Positions 17,257-25,525 of a DNA stretch of 64,000 nucleotides are shown here, piece after piece. Position 1 is the first letter of the stretch; each line of letters starts with the position of its first letter. Origin of the DNA: Miltoncostaea oceani (GTDB taxonomy: Bacteria > Actinomycetota > Thermoleophilia > Miltoncostaeales > Miltoncostaeaceae); NCBI RefSeq assembly GCF_018141545.1, contig NZ_CP064356.1:3051001-3115000 (forward strand), given 5' to 3'. The position numbers and the translations under genes are program-made. The notes below the pieces were generated by a model. The model was not told where the DNA came from, ran no database searches, and saw nothing but the letters and a program-made list of their open reading frames with translations.

Positions 17257-19186
17257 CGGTCGGCGATCGTAGCGCACGGCCCCGGCGCGCCGCGGGCCGG
17301 GATCGGGGCCTCCCGCGCTTGGTAGCCTCCGCCGCGGAGGGGTGGCAGAGCGGTCGAATGCGGCGGTCTCGAAAACCGTTTCGGGGGTTCTCCTCCGACG
17401 GGGGTTCAAATCCCCCCCCCTCCGCCAAAAGTGCGACGTTCGAACCCTGGCCCAGCAAAGAGGGGCCAGGGTTTTCGCTTTTCCCGGGGTCGTCCGCAAG
17501 GACGGCCCTTTCTTCGTTCTCGGCCAGGATTCGCCTGATCGCGGCCTCGACGTCCCTGGTGCTCGTGCGTTCCACAGGAGCCGTTCGCAGGTAGCGCTTC
17601 AGCTGCTCCTCCGAGCCCCACTCCTTTGCGTCGGTCCGCTCCGCCAGCTCCAGCAGTTCCCCGAAGGGCGATGCCAGCTGTCCGGTCGGCACGTCTCCGT
17701 CCTCGACGAAGATCCTCTCGAAGACGGCCTGGTTGAGCTGCCGGCGAATGTGCGGCGGTGCTGCCTGGTAGAGCCGGTGGCAGTCCGCCACGAGCGTCAG
17801 AGCTTGGTCAAGGCCCCGTTCGACGGACCCTAGTTCGGTGTTCAGCCGTCCCAGCGCCGCCTGCGTCGCCGCCATCTCGTTGCCGATCCTGGCTTGCTCT
17901 CGCTTCAGCAGGTCGAGCGGGACAGCCTCGGCGTAGTGAGCCTTCAGCAGCTTCTCCCGCTCGGCGTCGAGACGGGCCAGCCGGGCGCTCTGGCGTCCGA
18001 TCTCGGCCGTCTGCTCGCTCTGGGTGCGCTCGGCCAGATCGAGTACTGCTCGCCTGAGGGCCTCGCGCACATCAGCCGGCAAGACGACCGACTTCCACAG
18101 CTCGGCCACCCGGTCCTCGACCACGTCCATGGGCACGTAGGTCTGCGTGCAGCCTGAGCGGTGCTTCTGACGACCCAGGCAGTAGAAGTAGTCGTATTTT
18201 TGTCCGTGCCGGTTGGTGGTCTTGGTGACCCCCAGTCGCTCGCCGCACTGGCCGCAGGCCACCGTCCCTTTCAGATAGTGGGGGTGCTGGTAGGGCTTTT
18301 CCTTGGATAGGCGACGCGAGGTCTTCAGCGCCTGCACCTCCGCGAACAGCTCCTTGGAGATCAGCGGCTCATGGCGGCCCGGGTATTCGACTCCCTCGAA
18401 GACGACCACCCCGGCGTAGTACGGGTTGGCCAGCATCCGCTCGACCATCGAGGTCGTCACCGCCGTGCCTTTTGGCCGCTTCGCCGTCGGTCGAGTGGTC
18501 AGCCCCCGCTCGGTTAGAGCCTCGGTCAGCTCCCGGATCAGGTAGTCGCCCGAGACATAGGCGTCGAACATCCAGATGATGCGCGGTGCCCGGTGTGCAT
18601 CGATCCGCACCGTCCGAATGTCCCGACCCTCGACCCGCTCGATGACGTTCAGGTAGCCGAGCGGTGCCCGGGTCGGCGTTCCGCCGAGCCGCACCTTCTG
18701 GAGCAGCCCCTTCCTGACCTCGGCCGCCAGGTTCTGTGAGTAGAACTCGGCGATCGTGGCCATGATCCCGTGCAGCAACGTGCCGGAGGGTGTCTGGTCG
18801 ATGTTCTCGCTGGCAGAGACGAGTCGAGCGCCGCTGGCCCGGATGGCCAGGGCTATCTCGATGTCGTCGGCTCGATTACGGGCCAGCCGATCGACCTTGT
18901 GGACGATCACGAAGTCGATGTCGCGGTCTTTGATCCGCTCCAGCATGGCCAGCAGCGCTGGCCGGTCGGCGGAGCGGGCGCTCTCGCCGCGGTCGAGGTA
19001 CTCCTCGACCACCTTGGCGCCGAGCCCTTCGGCCGCGCGCTTGCAGGCCTCGCGCTGGGCCGGGATGGAGTAGCCCTCGGTCCCGTAATCCTTGTCGGCC
19101 TGAGCCGAGGTCGAGACGCGCAGATAGATGACCGCCCGCTTCGACAGCTCGCTCGTCTGGATCGCCTCGGTGTCCACCCCGGTCAT
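17210..19186 (-). CDS. large serine recombinase (element integrase), 3' end running through a tRNA gene
   Basis: A large serine recombinase. The resolvase domain starts AVIYLRVSTSAQ (catalytic Ser in VST), followed by IDFVIVHKVDRLARN and a DNA-binding recombinase domain. A zinc ribbon (CGQCGERLG ... FYCLGR ... SGC) and a coiled coil (~residues 395-470) come next. It should cut and religate att sites for integration and excision. The start ATG at 19186 gives a normal N-terminus. Oddly, no stop appears before the gene meets tRNA-Ser(CGA): the frame continues antisense through that tRNA and into tRNA-Ser(GGA), so the last ~75-80 residues are probably not native. Confidence 0.88.
   Translation of the reverse strand: MTGVDTEAIQTSELSKRAVIYLRVSTSAQADKDYGTEGYSIPAQREACKRAAEGLGAKVVEEYLDRGESARSADRPALLAMLERIKDRDIDFVIVHKVDRLARNRADDIEIALAIRASGARLVSASENIDQTPSGTLLHGIMATIAEFYSQNLAAEVRKGLLQKVRLGGTPTRAPLGYLNVIERVEGRDIRTVRIDAHRAPRIIWMFDAYVSGDYLIRELTEALTERGLTTRPTAKRPKGTAVTTSMVERMLANPYYAGVVVFEGVEYPGRHEPLISKELFAEVQALKTSRRLSKEKPYQHPHYLKGTVACGQCGERLGVTKTTNRHGQKYDYFYCLGRQKHRSGCTQTYVPMDVVEDRVAELWKSVVLPADVREALRRAVLDLAERTQSEQTAEIGRQSARLARLDAEREKLLKAHYAEAVPLDLLKREQARIGNEMAATQAALGRLNTELGSVERGLDQALTLVADCHRLYQAAPPHIRRQLNQAVFERIFVEDGDVPTGQLASPFGELLELAERTDAKEWGSEEQLKRYLRTAPVERTSTRDVEAAIRRILAENEERAVLADDPGKSENPGPSLLGQGSNVALLAEGGGFEPPSEENPRNGFRDRRIRPLCHPSAAEATKRGRPRSRPAARRGRALRSPTGRGVRAAEGARLEIA
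17336..17427 (+). tRNA. tRNA-Ser (CGA), probable integration site
   Basis: A class II tRNA: acceptor GGAGGGG/CCCCTCC, anticodon loop CTCGAAA (anticodon CGA), a long variable arm, T-arm GGTTCAAATCC, and an encoded CCA. Foreign genes start right after its 3' end, with the serine recombinase reading towards it, so the 3' end or the following terminator is a likely attachment site. The gene remains complete. Confidence 0.96.
17443..17480 (+). terminator. rho-independent terminator after tRNA-Ser(CGA)
   Basis: AACCCTGGCCC and GGGCCAGGGTT form a perfect 11-base-pair stem with a nine-base loop, followed by TTCGCTTTT. It can end tRNA-Ser transcription and also lies inside the 3' end of the recombinase reading frame on the other strand. 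Confidence 0.75.
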
Positions 19187-19190
19187 CCTC

Positions 19191-19874
19191 CTAGCTCCGG
19201 CTCCCGGCGAGGACCGGACCGCCGACCATAACCGCGCTCGACGGAGCCGTCAGCACCCCACGGCGGAAGTAGCGGCCAACGCCGCGGTCTTCCCGTCGAT
19301 CAAGGGCCGTCCAGCGCCGGCGCTCGGTCGTAATGCCGAGTTGGCGCAGTCGCAGCGCCATGGCAGCTTCGGAGACGCCGAAGAGCTGGGCCAGCGCCCG
19401 CTGCTCTTGAATCCCGCCAACCCAGGCCTGTTTGACCCAAGGCCGCGGCATCAGCAGACAGGCGGCGAAGTAGTCGCAGATCGCTTCCGCCCGCGCCTCG
19501 GACGGTCGCCCGCGGCGATCGACGTAGGCCCGATCAATGAACGGGTGGTCGAGCACGTGCTTGAACTCGTGCGCCAGGGTGAAGCGCCGCCGCACCGGTG
19601 CGTCGTCCTCGTTGATGCCGATCAGCCAGCGGCCGCGGCTCCACTGAGAGAAGCCGGAGATCGGTAGCTTGGGTTCGACCCGTACCTCGATGCGCGGCAG
19701 CTCGGCGATGGCCGCCACGTTGACGGCCGGCTGGTGCTGATCGAGCAGCCCCAGCAGCTTCAGGGCTTGGCGCTCGGCAATGCCGGCAGCCTCATGCGGC
19801 TCCAGGGCGCGCGGCGGCATCAGGGCTCGAAGCGAGCCGAGGAGTCCGGTTGGTGAGTTGGCTTGTGTGGTCAT
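19191..19874 (-). CDS. ImmA/IrrE-family metallo-endopeptidase
   Basis: A 227-residue zinc protease of the ImmA/IrrE type, with the motif FTLAHEFKHVLDHP (HEXXH) and a downstream acidic/Asp region EARAEAICDYFAACLLMPR typical of the family. In ICEBs1 and related elements ImmA cleaves the neighbouring HTH repressor to release element genes after DNA damage or quorum signals. GAAAGGAGG stands just before the ATG at 19874. It lies 19 bases downstream of the XRE gene, so the pair probably forms the element's repressor/antirepressor switch. Confidence 0.9.
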   Translation of the reverse strand: MTTQANSPTGLLGSLRALMPPRALEPHEAAGIAERQALKLLGLLDQHQPAVNVAAIAELPRIEVRVEPKLPISGFSQWSRGRWLIGINEDDAPVRRRFTLAHEFKHVLDHPFIDRAYVDRRGRPSEARAEAICDYFAACLLMPRPWVKQAWVGGIQEQRALAQLFGVSEAAMALRLRQLGITTERRRWTALDRREDRGVGRYFRRGVLTAPSSAVMVGGPVLAGSRS

Positions 19875-19893
19875 GATTGACCTCCTTTCAAGG

Positions 19894-20334
19894 TTACGAA
19901 CTGATCGGGGGGTTCTTCCGCTGGTCGCGGACGTCGGTCGAGTCGGCATCGAGATCCCCCTTGTTCTCGATCCCGTACTTGGTCTTCAGAAAGCCGAAGT
20001 ACTCGTTGAGTTGCGTGGCCGCCTCGTCGGGCATTCGATACTTGGCCCGTAGGTAGGCCGGGAAAGACGGCAGGCGGTCTGGAAGCCGGTAGCCGGCTAG
20101 GGCGAAAAGGTCGGCTTCGTCGAGCTCGAGGGCCTGAGCCAGCGCCAGCAGGGTGTCCGGGGTGGGACGTTGCTCCCCCAGCTCGATGCGAGCCAGACCG
20201 GCGTGGTGGAGTCCGGTGCGCTCGGCCAGGCGACGGATCGACAACCCGCTGGTCTCGCGGGCGCTTCGCAGAACGTCCTCCAGCCGCACCGGATCGGTGC
20301 CGTTCCCCTGCTTCGTTTGTCCTGCTCCTGCCAT
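19894..20334 (-). CDS. XRE-family repressor
   Basis: A 146-residue protein with a Cro/C1-type helix-turn-helix (VLRSARETSGLSIRRLAERTGLHHAGLARIE, residues ~15-50). A C-terminal half of about 80 residues is probably the part recognised by the adjacent ImmA protease. AGGAAG precedes the ATG at 20334. It is likely the master repressor of this element. Its own promoter region contains the motif TGTGGAATCGACAAC also found at 24.5 kb. Confidence 0.85.
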   Translation of the reverse strand: MAGAGQTKQGNGTDPVRLEDVLRSARETSGLSIRRLAERTGLHHAGLARIELGEQRPTPDTLLALAQALELDEADLFALAGYRLPDRLPSFPAYLRAKYRMPDEAATQLNEYFGFLKTKYGIENKGDLDADSTDVRDQRKNPPISS

Positions 20335-20390
20335 ACTTTGCTTCCTCGCCTTACGTTGTACGTCCATTTTCCCATGCCTATTAGTTGCGT

Positions 20391-20422
20391 GGTCAAGCAC
20401 TTCGTCGTGTGGAATCGACAAC
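20391..20422 (-). promoter_or_regulatory. shared regulatory motif upstream of the XRE-ImmA operon
   Basis: TGTGGAATCGACAAC (20408-20422) followed towards the gene by GGTCAA (TTGACC on the minus strand, 20396-20391). The same arrangement, with one to two base changes, recurs at 24493-24525. TTGACC could be a -35 box; I could not identify a convincing -10. Confidence 0.5.
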
Positions 20423-20451
20423 GCTGAGACCTCTTGCGGCGATCTTCCGAA

Positions 20452-21381
20452 CTACGGTGGCTCGCGGACTTCGTCGAGCAGCTCGGCGGCCAGGACCGCC
20501 GCGATCTCCGGTTCCTGACAGACGACGAACAGCTCTGACGCCAAGGGCGGCATGCGGCGAATGAGCCCCCGAACCGCCCGCGCTCGCTCCTCACTGGTGA
20601 CGCTGATGAGCACCCGCGGAACGACGCCGCCCGGTCCCGGAACCCCGGACTCGGCAAACGCCAGATAGCGGCGCAGCATCGCCTGAAGGCGTGGCTGGCT
20701 TTCGGTGCCGCGGTCAATCTCCAGCCACCAGACGTCCTCGACGTCGGGGGACGCCAGCACGGCCAGGCCATCCGGCCGCAGGACCACATCCGAACCGGGT
20801 GGCTCGAAGCGCGCCGCAGCTTCGACGGCGAACCGGGCTAGCCGGATCAGGTCGGAAGCCCGCCCCAGCTCAACCAGCGAGACGTAGACCTCGCTGATCG
20901 CCAGAGCGTGCGCCAGGAAGAGCGGCCCCGGTGTGTAGGCCGAACGTCTACGCGGACTCTCCCGGGGATCGTCCAGGTCGAGTAGTCGGTGGCCGCCCCC
21001 ACTGAGGGCGTAGATCAATCCGCCGGAGCCGGCCCGTACACCGCCGACCCGCCTTTCCAGCGTCTCGACCAGACCAAGCGCGATCAGTCGCCCGAGCACC
21101 CGGCGGCGGATCCTTGCGCGCGCCGACTCGGCGATCTCGTCGAACAGCAGTCGCTCGGCCTGGATGCCGGACAAGACCAGCACCGTGCGCAGTGCCGCCA
21201 GCACGGCCCGATCGCGCCCGGAGAGCTCGTCCGCCAGTTCCCGGAGCCGACGCTGACTGAGACGGCTCCCGCTTGCGGTGTAGCGGGAGTAGTCGTTGGC
21301 GTTACCGCGCTCAGATCGCGCTCGACCCGGGAAGCTGGACGGTCCCGACTCGACTCGACCGGACCGGCGACCGGACCTCAC
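20452..21381 (-). CDS. replication-relaxation family protein
   Basis: A 309-residue protein resembling the replication-relaxation family found on actinobacterial plasmids and integrative elements. A winged-helix-like N-terminal half (LRELADELSGRDRAVLAALRTVLVLSG; RRRVLGRLIALGLVETLERRVGG) is followed by a half with LFLAHALAISEVYVSL and RPDGLAVLASPDVEDVWWLEIDRGTE, which is the family's conserved nuclease-like core with acidic residues and E-x-D. It overlaps the coupling ATPase gene by four bases. It probably starts transfer or replication by acting at an origin, but biochemical proof for the family is thin. Confidence 0.75.
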   Translation of the reverse strand: MRSGRRSGRVESGPSSFPGRARSERGNANDYSRYTASGSRLSQRRLRELADELSGRDRAVLAALRTVLVLSGIQAERLLFDEIAESARARIRRRVLGRLIALGLVETLERRVGGVRAGSGGLIYALSGGGHRLLDLDDPRESPRRRSAYTPGPLFLAHALAISEVYVSLVELGRASDLIRLARFAVEAAARFEPPGSDVVLRPDGLAVLASPDVEDVWWLEIDRGTESQPRLQAMLRRYLAFAESGVPGPGGVVPRVLISVTSEERARAVRGLIRRMPPLASELFVVCQEPEIAAVLAAELLDEVREPP

Positions 21382-23633
21382 GGGTGACCACCCTTCTTGC
21401 GGCGTCCGAGCGGTACTTGGGGCGCTGGCCCGCCTTGCAGCCGAGCCCGTAGGGCGGCCTCGACCTCGGCGCGCGGGGCGCCGAAGCGCTCGCGGCTGAT
21501 CGTTCGATCGCTGTCGCCGTTGGGCACGGTTCCGAGCGGCAGGCTACGTCCGGTAACGGCCCGCACGACCTGGCTGCGCCACACCGGCCGGAGGGCGAAG
21601 TGAAAGCCGTCGAGCCCCATCAGGTCGGCCGCTTCGAGGACCGGACTGAATCCCCGGGCCAACACTTGTGCGTCATCCGCCGACACCTGGAAGACCGCCT
21701 GCGACCTCGCCGTGGCTAGGACCGCCGAGCGGACGTCCTTCGGTAGCTGCCCGAGGTGCTGATGGGCCAAGGTCAGCCCGGCGCCCAAGCCCCGGGCTTG
21801 AGCCAGCAGATCGGCCAGATCGAGCGGCAGGCGCAGCACGTCCTGGAACTCGTCGAGGTAGATGAAGACCGGCCGTCGCTCTTCCGGCGGGACGGCGGTC
21901 CGCGTGCGGATCGTCTGCCAGACGGCTGCCACGATCAGCGAGCCGAGCAGCTCGGCCGCCGGCTTACCCAGCTCGCCGGCCGAGAGTGGCACCAGCACCA
22001 CCGCCTGGTCGTCGAGCACCCGCTGCAAGTCGATACCGGCCGGTTGTCCGAGCAGCAGCCGGACCGGCGTCCGCATGGTGAAGGCGCGAACCTTGTTGAG
22101 GACCGGCGCCAGCGCCTGCGAGCGCTCGAAGGCGCTCGAGCCATCGAACCACTGCCAAAAACCGCGGACGTGCTCCGGAATCGACTCCTGCCCGAGGACG
22201 TACTTCCGAAAGCGCGTCGAGGTCAGCAGCTCCGGCAACTCGACCAGCGTGAAGGCCGACCCGTCGGCCGCCCGCGCCGAGCACAGGGTCAGCAGCGAGG
22301 CTCGCAGGATGTCGTCCGAGCGCGGTCCCCAGGAGTCCTTCCAGAGGTTCTGGAAGACGCCGAGCAGATTCTCAGCCACCAACTCGCGCTCGGCTTCGCG
22401 GTCTCCTTCACGGGCCAGCACGTTCAACCCGACCGGTCGTGCGGTGTCCACCGGATCAAGGACGATGACGTCGCGAGCCCGGTGCCTTGGCAGCCGATCG
22501 AGAATCGCCTCCACCAGGTCCCGCTTGGGATCGACGACCACCAGGCCGCGCCCGGCTTGAAGGTCGTCGAGGACCATCCGAGCCATCAGCGTGGACTTGC
22601 CGGCACCGGTCGGTCCGATGAGGTGGAGATGACGCAGCCGGTCGTCGGTATCCAGCCGCAGCTCGCGGCCCAACGTTCCCGGGTGGTCGCTGACGCCGAG
22701 CAGCGCGCCGCGGTCGAGCGTTCGGGGACTGACCGGTAGTTGCCGCGCCGCTCCGACCTCCAGCCCCGGGAGCGCCAGATCGCCGAGAGGCACACCGAGC
22801 AGCCCGGCGGCCTCCCGCCCGTTGATGACCGCTCCCCAGCCGAGCAGCGGCAGCATCCGCCGCCGGAGCCGTTCAACAACCAAACCCGACGGCAGCCACG
22901 AGGCCGTTAGGCGCATGCCGGGGGCATCCATGACCGACAGTGCCGCCCGGACTCGCCCGAGTAGGTGGACGCGTCGAGCACCGGATGGCGCGTTGACGCC
23001 GATCCGCCCAACGACGTGCAGTAGCGGTTCGCCCTGCTTACGGCGTAATCCCCGGAGGTCTTCGCCGTCGCGGGCCTGGACTTCGGCCAAAAGCCTCGGT
23101 GTGGCACTCCGGCGAGGCACCGCCGGTACTGGGGCGGCTCGCACCAGCCATTGGACGTGAACCAGCTCGCCAGCTCCCAGCGGTTGCAGGCTGGCCAGCA
23201 GCGCCGTCGCTCCAGCGTCAGCCCGATCGACGGCCATCGGGAAGATTCGACTAGTCGCCCGCAGCTCGACCGCCTGGACGGTGATCGACACGGCCTGATC
23301 CTTAAGGGCCTCCAGCCGGATACCGGGCAGAGCGGCCTGGAGTTGCGCGGCCAGCGCCTCGGCGTTGGACCCCGGGATCGCCAGCCGGTGCTCGATACCG
23401 CCATCGGTCGCGATGATGTCGAGCACCAGCGGCGGCCGGCCCAACGGTCCGCGGCCGGGCGGCGGCAGAGTCGCCAGCCAGGACACGACTTGGTCGGCCT
23501 TCAGCCCGCGCGGAAACCGCAGCCGGTACACGGTCAGCTCTCGGCGCCAGGCCTTAGCGTCATTGATCCGAGCCAGGACCACCAAGCCGGTGATGAACCC
23601 GGCGCAGAGCACAAACGCCAGCAGCGCGATCAC
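21378..23633 (-). CDS. type IV coupling protein-like DNA-transfer ATPase
   Basis: A 751-residue membrane-anchored ATPase of the TraD/VirD4/TraM-recognition group. It has one N-terminal helix (MIALLAFVLCAGFITGLVVL), a ~300-residue region of unknown fold, Walker A LIGPTGAGKSTLMARM, a DPKRD segment, and Walker B VFIYLDEFQDVL followed by the TraM-recognition type LAQARGLGAGLTLAHQHL. It would couple a relaxase-DNA complex to a secretion channel. It is coupled by four-base overlaps to the 53-residue gene upstream and the replication-relaxation gene downstream. Confidence 0.87.
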   Translation of the reverse strand: MIALLAFVLCAGFITGLVVLARINDAKAWRRELTVYRLRFPRGLKADQVVSWLATLPPPGRGPLGRPPLVLDIIATDGGIEHRLAIPGSNAEALAAQLQAALPGIRLEALKDQAVSITVQAVELRATSRIFPMAVDRADAGATALLASLQPLGAGELVHVQWLVRAAPVPAVPRRSATPRLLAEVQARDGEDLRGLRRKQGEPLLHVVGRIGVNAPSGARRVHLLGRVRAALSVMDAPGMRLTASWLPSGLVVERLRRRMLPLLGWGAVINGREAAGLLGVPLGDLALPGLEVGAARQLPVSPRTLDRGALLGVSDHPGTLGRELRLDTDDRLRHLHLIGPTGAGKSTLMARMVLDDLQAGRGLVVVDPKRDLVEAILDRLPRHRARDVIVLDPVDTARPVGLNVLAREGDREAERELVAENLLGVFQNLWKDSWGPRSDDILRASLLTLCSARAADGSAFTLVELPELLTSTRFRKYVLGQESIPEHVRGFWQWFDGSSAFERSQALAPVLNKVRAFTMRTPVRLLLGQPAGIDLQRVLDDQAVVLVPLSAGELGKPAAELLGSLIVAAVWQTIRTRTAVPPEERRPVFIYLDEFQDVLRLPLDLADLLAQARGLGAGLTLAHQHLGQLPKDVRSAVLATARSQAVFQVSADDAQVLARGFSPVLEAADLMGLDGFHFALRPVWRSQVVRAVTGRSLPLGTVPNGDSDRTISRERFGAPRAEVEAALRARLQGGPAPQVPLGRRKKGGHP

Positions 23634-23791
23634 GCCGCCCTCCGAGGAGTGTCCGCAGACCCGTCACGCGTCTCCGCCGTCTTCTGCTGGCGAGCGTTCT
23701 CCGCGGCCATGGCGGTGATGGCTGCCGCCAGCCGGCGTAGGTCGATCTGCTCCCGGCGTACCGGCCGCAGGCGTATCTGCCGTCTACTCAT
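23630..23791 (-). CDS. small basic protein between regulator and coupling ATPase
   Basis: A 53-residue protein, basic and helical (ARG-rich N-terminus, LRRLAAAITAMAAENARQQ). It starts on an ATGA overlapping the stop of the winged-helix regulator and ends overlapping the start of the coupling ATPase, so the three are translationally coupled. It has no recognisable domain. The position suggests an accessory factor for DNA transfer, but that is inference from context alone. Confidence 0.6.
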   Translation of the reverse strand: MSRRQIRLRPVRREQIDLRRLAAAITAMAAENARQQKTAETRDGSADTPRRAA

Positions 23792-24372
23792 TGACGCCCG
23801 CCTCCAGCCGGTCCAACGCCCGGTCGTAGCAGGGCGTAGCCGACGCCCCACTCGTTGACCACCCACTCCTGCGGGGTGGCGCCGGCCTCCATCAGCTTGC
23901 GCCTGAGCCGTGAGGCGTGGCTGTCAACCGTCCGGGTCCGTGGAGCAGACCGATACCCCCAGACGTTCCTGAGCAGCTCCGCCTTGCTGTGCACCCGCAT
24001 CGGTTCGAGCGCCAAGGCGCCCAGCAGGCTGAACTCCTTGGTCGCCAGCTCCAGCTCCTGCTCGCCGAACCAGGCCCGGTGACCCGACCTGTCCACCCGC
24101 AGATCGCGGACCACCAAAGCTCGGTCCTGGCGCTCGTGCTCCGGCGCGGCGTCCGGCACTGAGGCCGCGGCCAGACTCACCGCCTCGAGAGCAGCGAGAC
24201 ATTGCCCCTGCATGAGCGACCACGGTGGACCGGTCTCCTCCATGCAGACCGCGCCGATCAGCCGCTCCACCCGCCGCAGCCGGCGCGTTACCAGCTGCAG
24301 CTCCACGAATACCTGGTCGGCCGCATGGGCCAACCCTTCCGGGGCGTCCTGCCCCAACTCAAACTGCTTCAT
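23788..24372 (-). CDS. OmpR/PhoB-type winged-helix DNA-binding protein without receiver
   Basis: A 194-residue protein. The C-terminal ~100 residues form a response-regulator winged helix: ELELATKEFSLLGALALEP, SKAELLRNVWGY, RTRTVDSHASRLRRKL and NEWGVGYALL. The N-terminal ~90 residues are helical and not a phosphoacceptor receiver. ATG at 24372 has GGAGGG about ten bases upstream; earlier in-frame starts exist. It heads the operon of the 53-residue protein, coupling ATPase and replication-relaxation protein and probably controls it. In Streptomyces-like antibiotic regulators a similar domain plan occurs. Confidence 0.78.
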   Translation of the reverse strand: MKQFELGQDAPEGLAHAADQVFVELQLVTRRLRRVERLIGAVCMEETGPPWSLMQGQCLAALEAVSLAAASVPDAAPEHERQDRALVVRDLRVDRSGHRAWFGEQELELATKEFSLLGALALEPMRVHSKAELLRNVWGYRSAPRTRTVDSHASRLRRKLMEAGATPQEWVVNEWGVGYALLRPGVGPAGGGRQ

Positions 24373-24470
24373 CCCTGAATCCCTCCGCATTACATAGGCA
24401 GGGGCGACGCTCGCACCGTCCGCCGGCGCTGCCCGGTTCGGCGCAAAGAGCGTCATGCCCCTACTCATCG

Positions 24471-24525
24471 TTATGCGTCGATTCCGCGCGACGGTCAAGC
24501 CTTTTCCGCATGTGGAATCCACAAC
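24471..24525 (-). promoter_or_regulatory. promoter and shared motif of the transfer operon
   Basis: On the minus strand TGTGGAATCCACAAC (a near-perfect palindrome, 24511-24525) stands upstream of TTGACC (24498-24493), 16 bases, CATAAC (24476-24471). It matches the arrangement in front of the XRE-ImmA operon at 20.4 kb. Confidence 0.55.
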
Positions 24526-24551
24526 AGCCACTCGCTCCAGAGACGGCATGG

Positions 24552-24713
24552 CTAGCGGCGTCGGTAGGCGACGACCAGGACCGTCAGGACCAACGCGATG
24601 ACGCTCACGGGCAGGAGCGCCGGTGCCAGCAGCTCCCACGCCAGCCGGATGGCCAGGGCCACCAGCACCATGCCGGCGAGGAGCTGCACGACGGGGGCGT
24701 AGAGCGACTTCAC
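24552..24713 (-). CDS. 53-residue membrane protein
   Basis: A very small protein with two hydrophobic stretches (VVQLLAGMVLVALAIRLAW and LLPVSVIALVLTVLVVAY), ending YRRR. GTG at 24713 overlaps the stop of the upstream 87-residue gene (GTGA). It is the last gene of a run of six small genes with overlaps or short gaps (24.55-25.68 kb). It resembles the small hydrophobic proteins often seen in conjugation modules, but I cannot name it. Confidence 0.6.
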   Translation of the reverse strand: MKSLYAPVVQLLAGMVLVALAIRLAWELLAPALLPVSVIALVLTVLVVAYRRR

Positions 24714-24973
24714 GGCTCCTTCTCCCCCTCATCGAGGAAGCGCCCTCGGGAACGCCGGGGAGGGACGAATCCGTCCCGGCCGTTGGCGATGTCGAAGAGC
24801 TGGCGCACTGTCCGGCGACGGATGGCGTTGATCTCCATCCGCGCCTGGTGGGTGCTGATGCCCCTGTCGCGTCGGCGCTCGCTCAGCCGGGTGCCGACGA
24901 GAACGAACAGCCAAAGGAAGGCGCCGCCGAGCACCAGCCCGGCGGCGACCTGGAGGACGAGGGTCAGCGACAC
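24710..24973 (-). CDS. small membrane-anchored protein
   Basis: An 87-residue protein with one N-terminal helix (LVLQVAAGLVLGGAFLWLFVLV) followed by a basic, soluble tail (RLSERRRDRG, RRRTVRQLFDIANGRDG). It overlaps the next gene upstream by ten bases and the 53-residue gene downstream by four, consistent with coupled translation. The function is unknown; the topology would place the tail in the cytoplasm. Confidence 0.65.
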   Translation of the reverse strand: MSLTLVLQVAAGLVLGGAFLWLFVLVGTRLSERRRDRGISTHQARMEINAIRRRTVRQLFDIANGRDGFVPPRRSRGRFLDEGEKEP

Positions 24974-25275
24974 TTGCAGCTCCGTCCGCTGCGGACGACG
25001 ACGTCGGCCATGGCGGTGATACCGGCCGAGGCGATGTGGTGCAGCGCCGTCTCAGCCTGCGGCGTGCGCTGGACCAGGAGGCCGGTGATCGAGGCGACTT
25101 CCGATGCCCGGAAGAGGGCCTCCTCGGTGATCTCGGTGATGGCCTCGATGCGAGCCACGCCGCGGGCGGCCATGAGTGAGCCGCCAGCGTGGGTGCGGGC
25201 GATCTCCTGGTCGAGCTGCCGCTGTTCGCGAGTCGAGAGGCCGGTGGACGAGCCGAACGGGATGAGCGAGGACAT
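24964..25275 (-). CDS. small helical protein of the mobile element
   Basis: A 103-residue protein. MSSLIPFGSSTGLSTREQRQLD begins after GAAGGGAG. The body is helical (ARGVARIEAITEITEEALFRASEVASITGLL) and the C-terminus ends in basic and cysteine residues (RSGRSCKCR). The central pattern resembles small proteins repeatedly found on actinobacterial plasmids and phages next to transfer genes. I do not recognise a family. It overlaps the next gene by ten bases. Confidence 0.65.
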   Translation of the reverse strand: MSSLIPFGSSTGLSTREQRQLDQEIARTHAGGSLMAARGVARIEAITEITEEALFRASEVASITGLLVQRTPQAETALHHIASAGITAMADVVVRSGRSCKCR

Positions 25276-25360
25276 GGGGGTCTCCCTTCGGAACAAAAAA
25301 GCCGCCCGATCCAAGAAAGGAACGAGTGGCGTGGAATCGATCATCTGGACTGAACCGCGG

Positions 25361-25525
25361 TTACCAGCGCTGGAGCCGGCGGAGGCGGGCCTCGCGGACC
25401 GCCTCGTTGTAGGTGTAGTTGTTGAGTCGCTGACCGGTCGAGGGGCCCGGCGGGTCGTCTCGGCCCACTGCGGCGAGAAAGGCGGCGATGGCCAGGAGGA
25501 CGAGGACCACGATGAGGAGGATCAC
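25361..25525 (-). CDS. 54-residue single-span membrane protein
   Basis: GTG at 25525 starts a protein with an N-terminal helix (MILLIVVLVLLAIAAFLAAVG) and a short tail rich in Arg and Tyr (RLNNYTYNEAVREARLRR). Its start overlaps the stop of the 53-residue gene upstream (GTGA), which supports translation although it is short. The function is unknown. Confidence 0.55.
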   Translation of the reverse strand: MILLIVVLVLLAIAAFLAAVGRDDPPGPSTGQRLNNYTYNEAVREARLRRLQRW

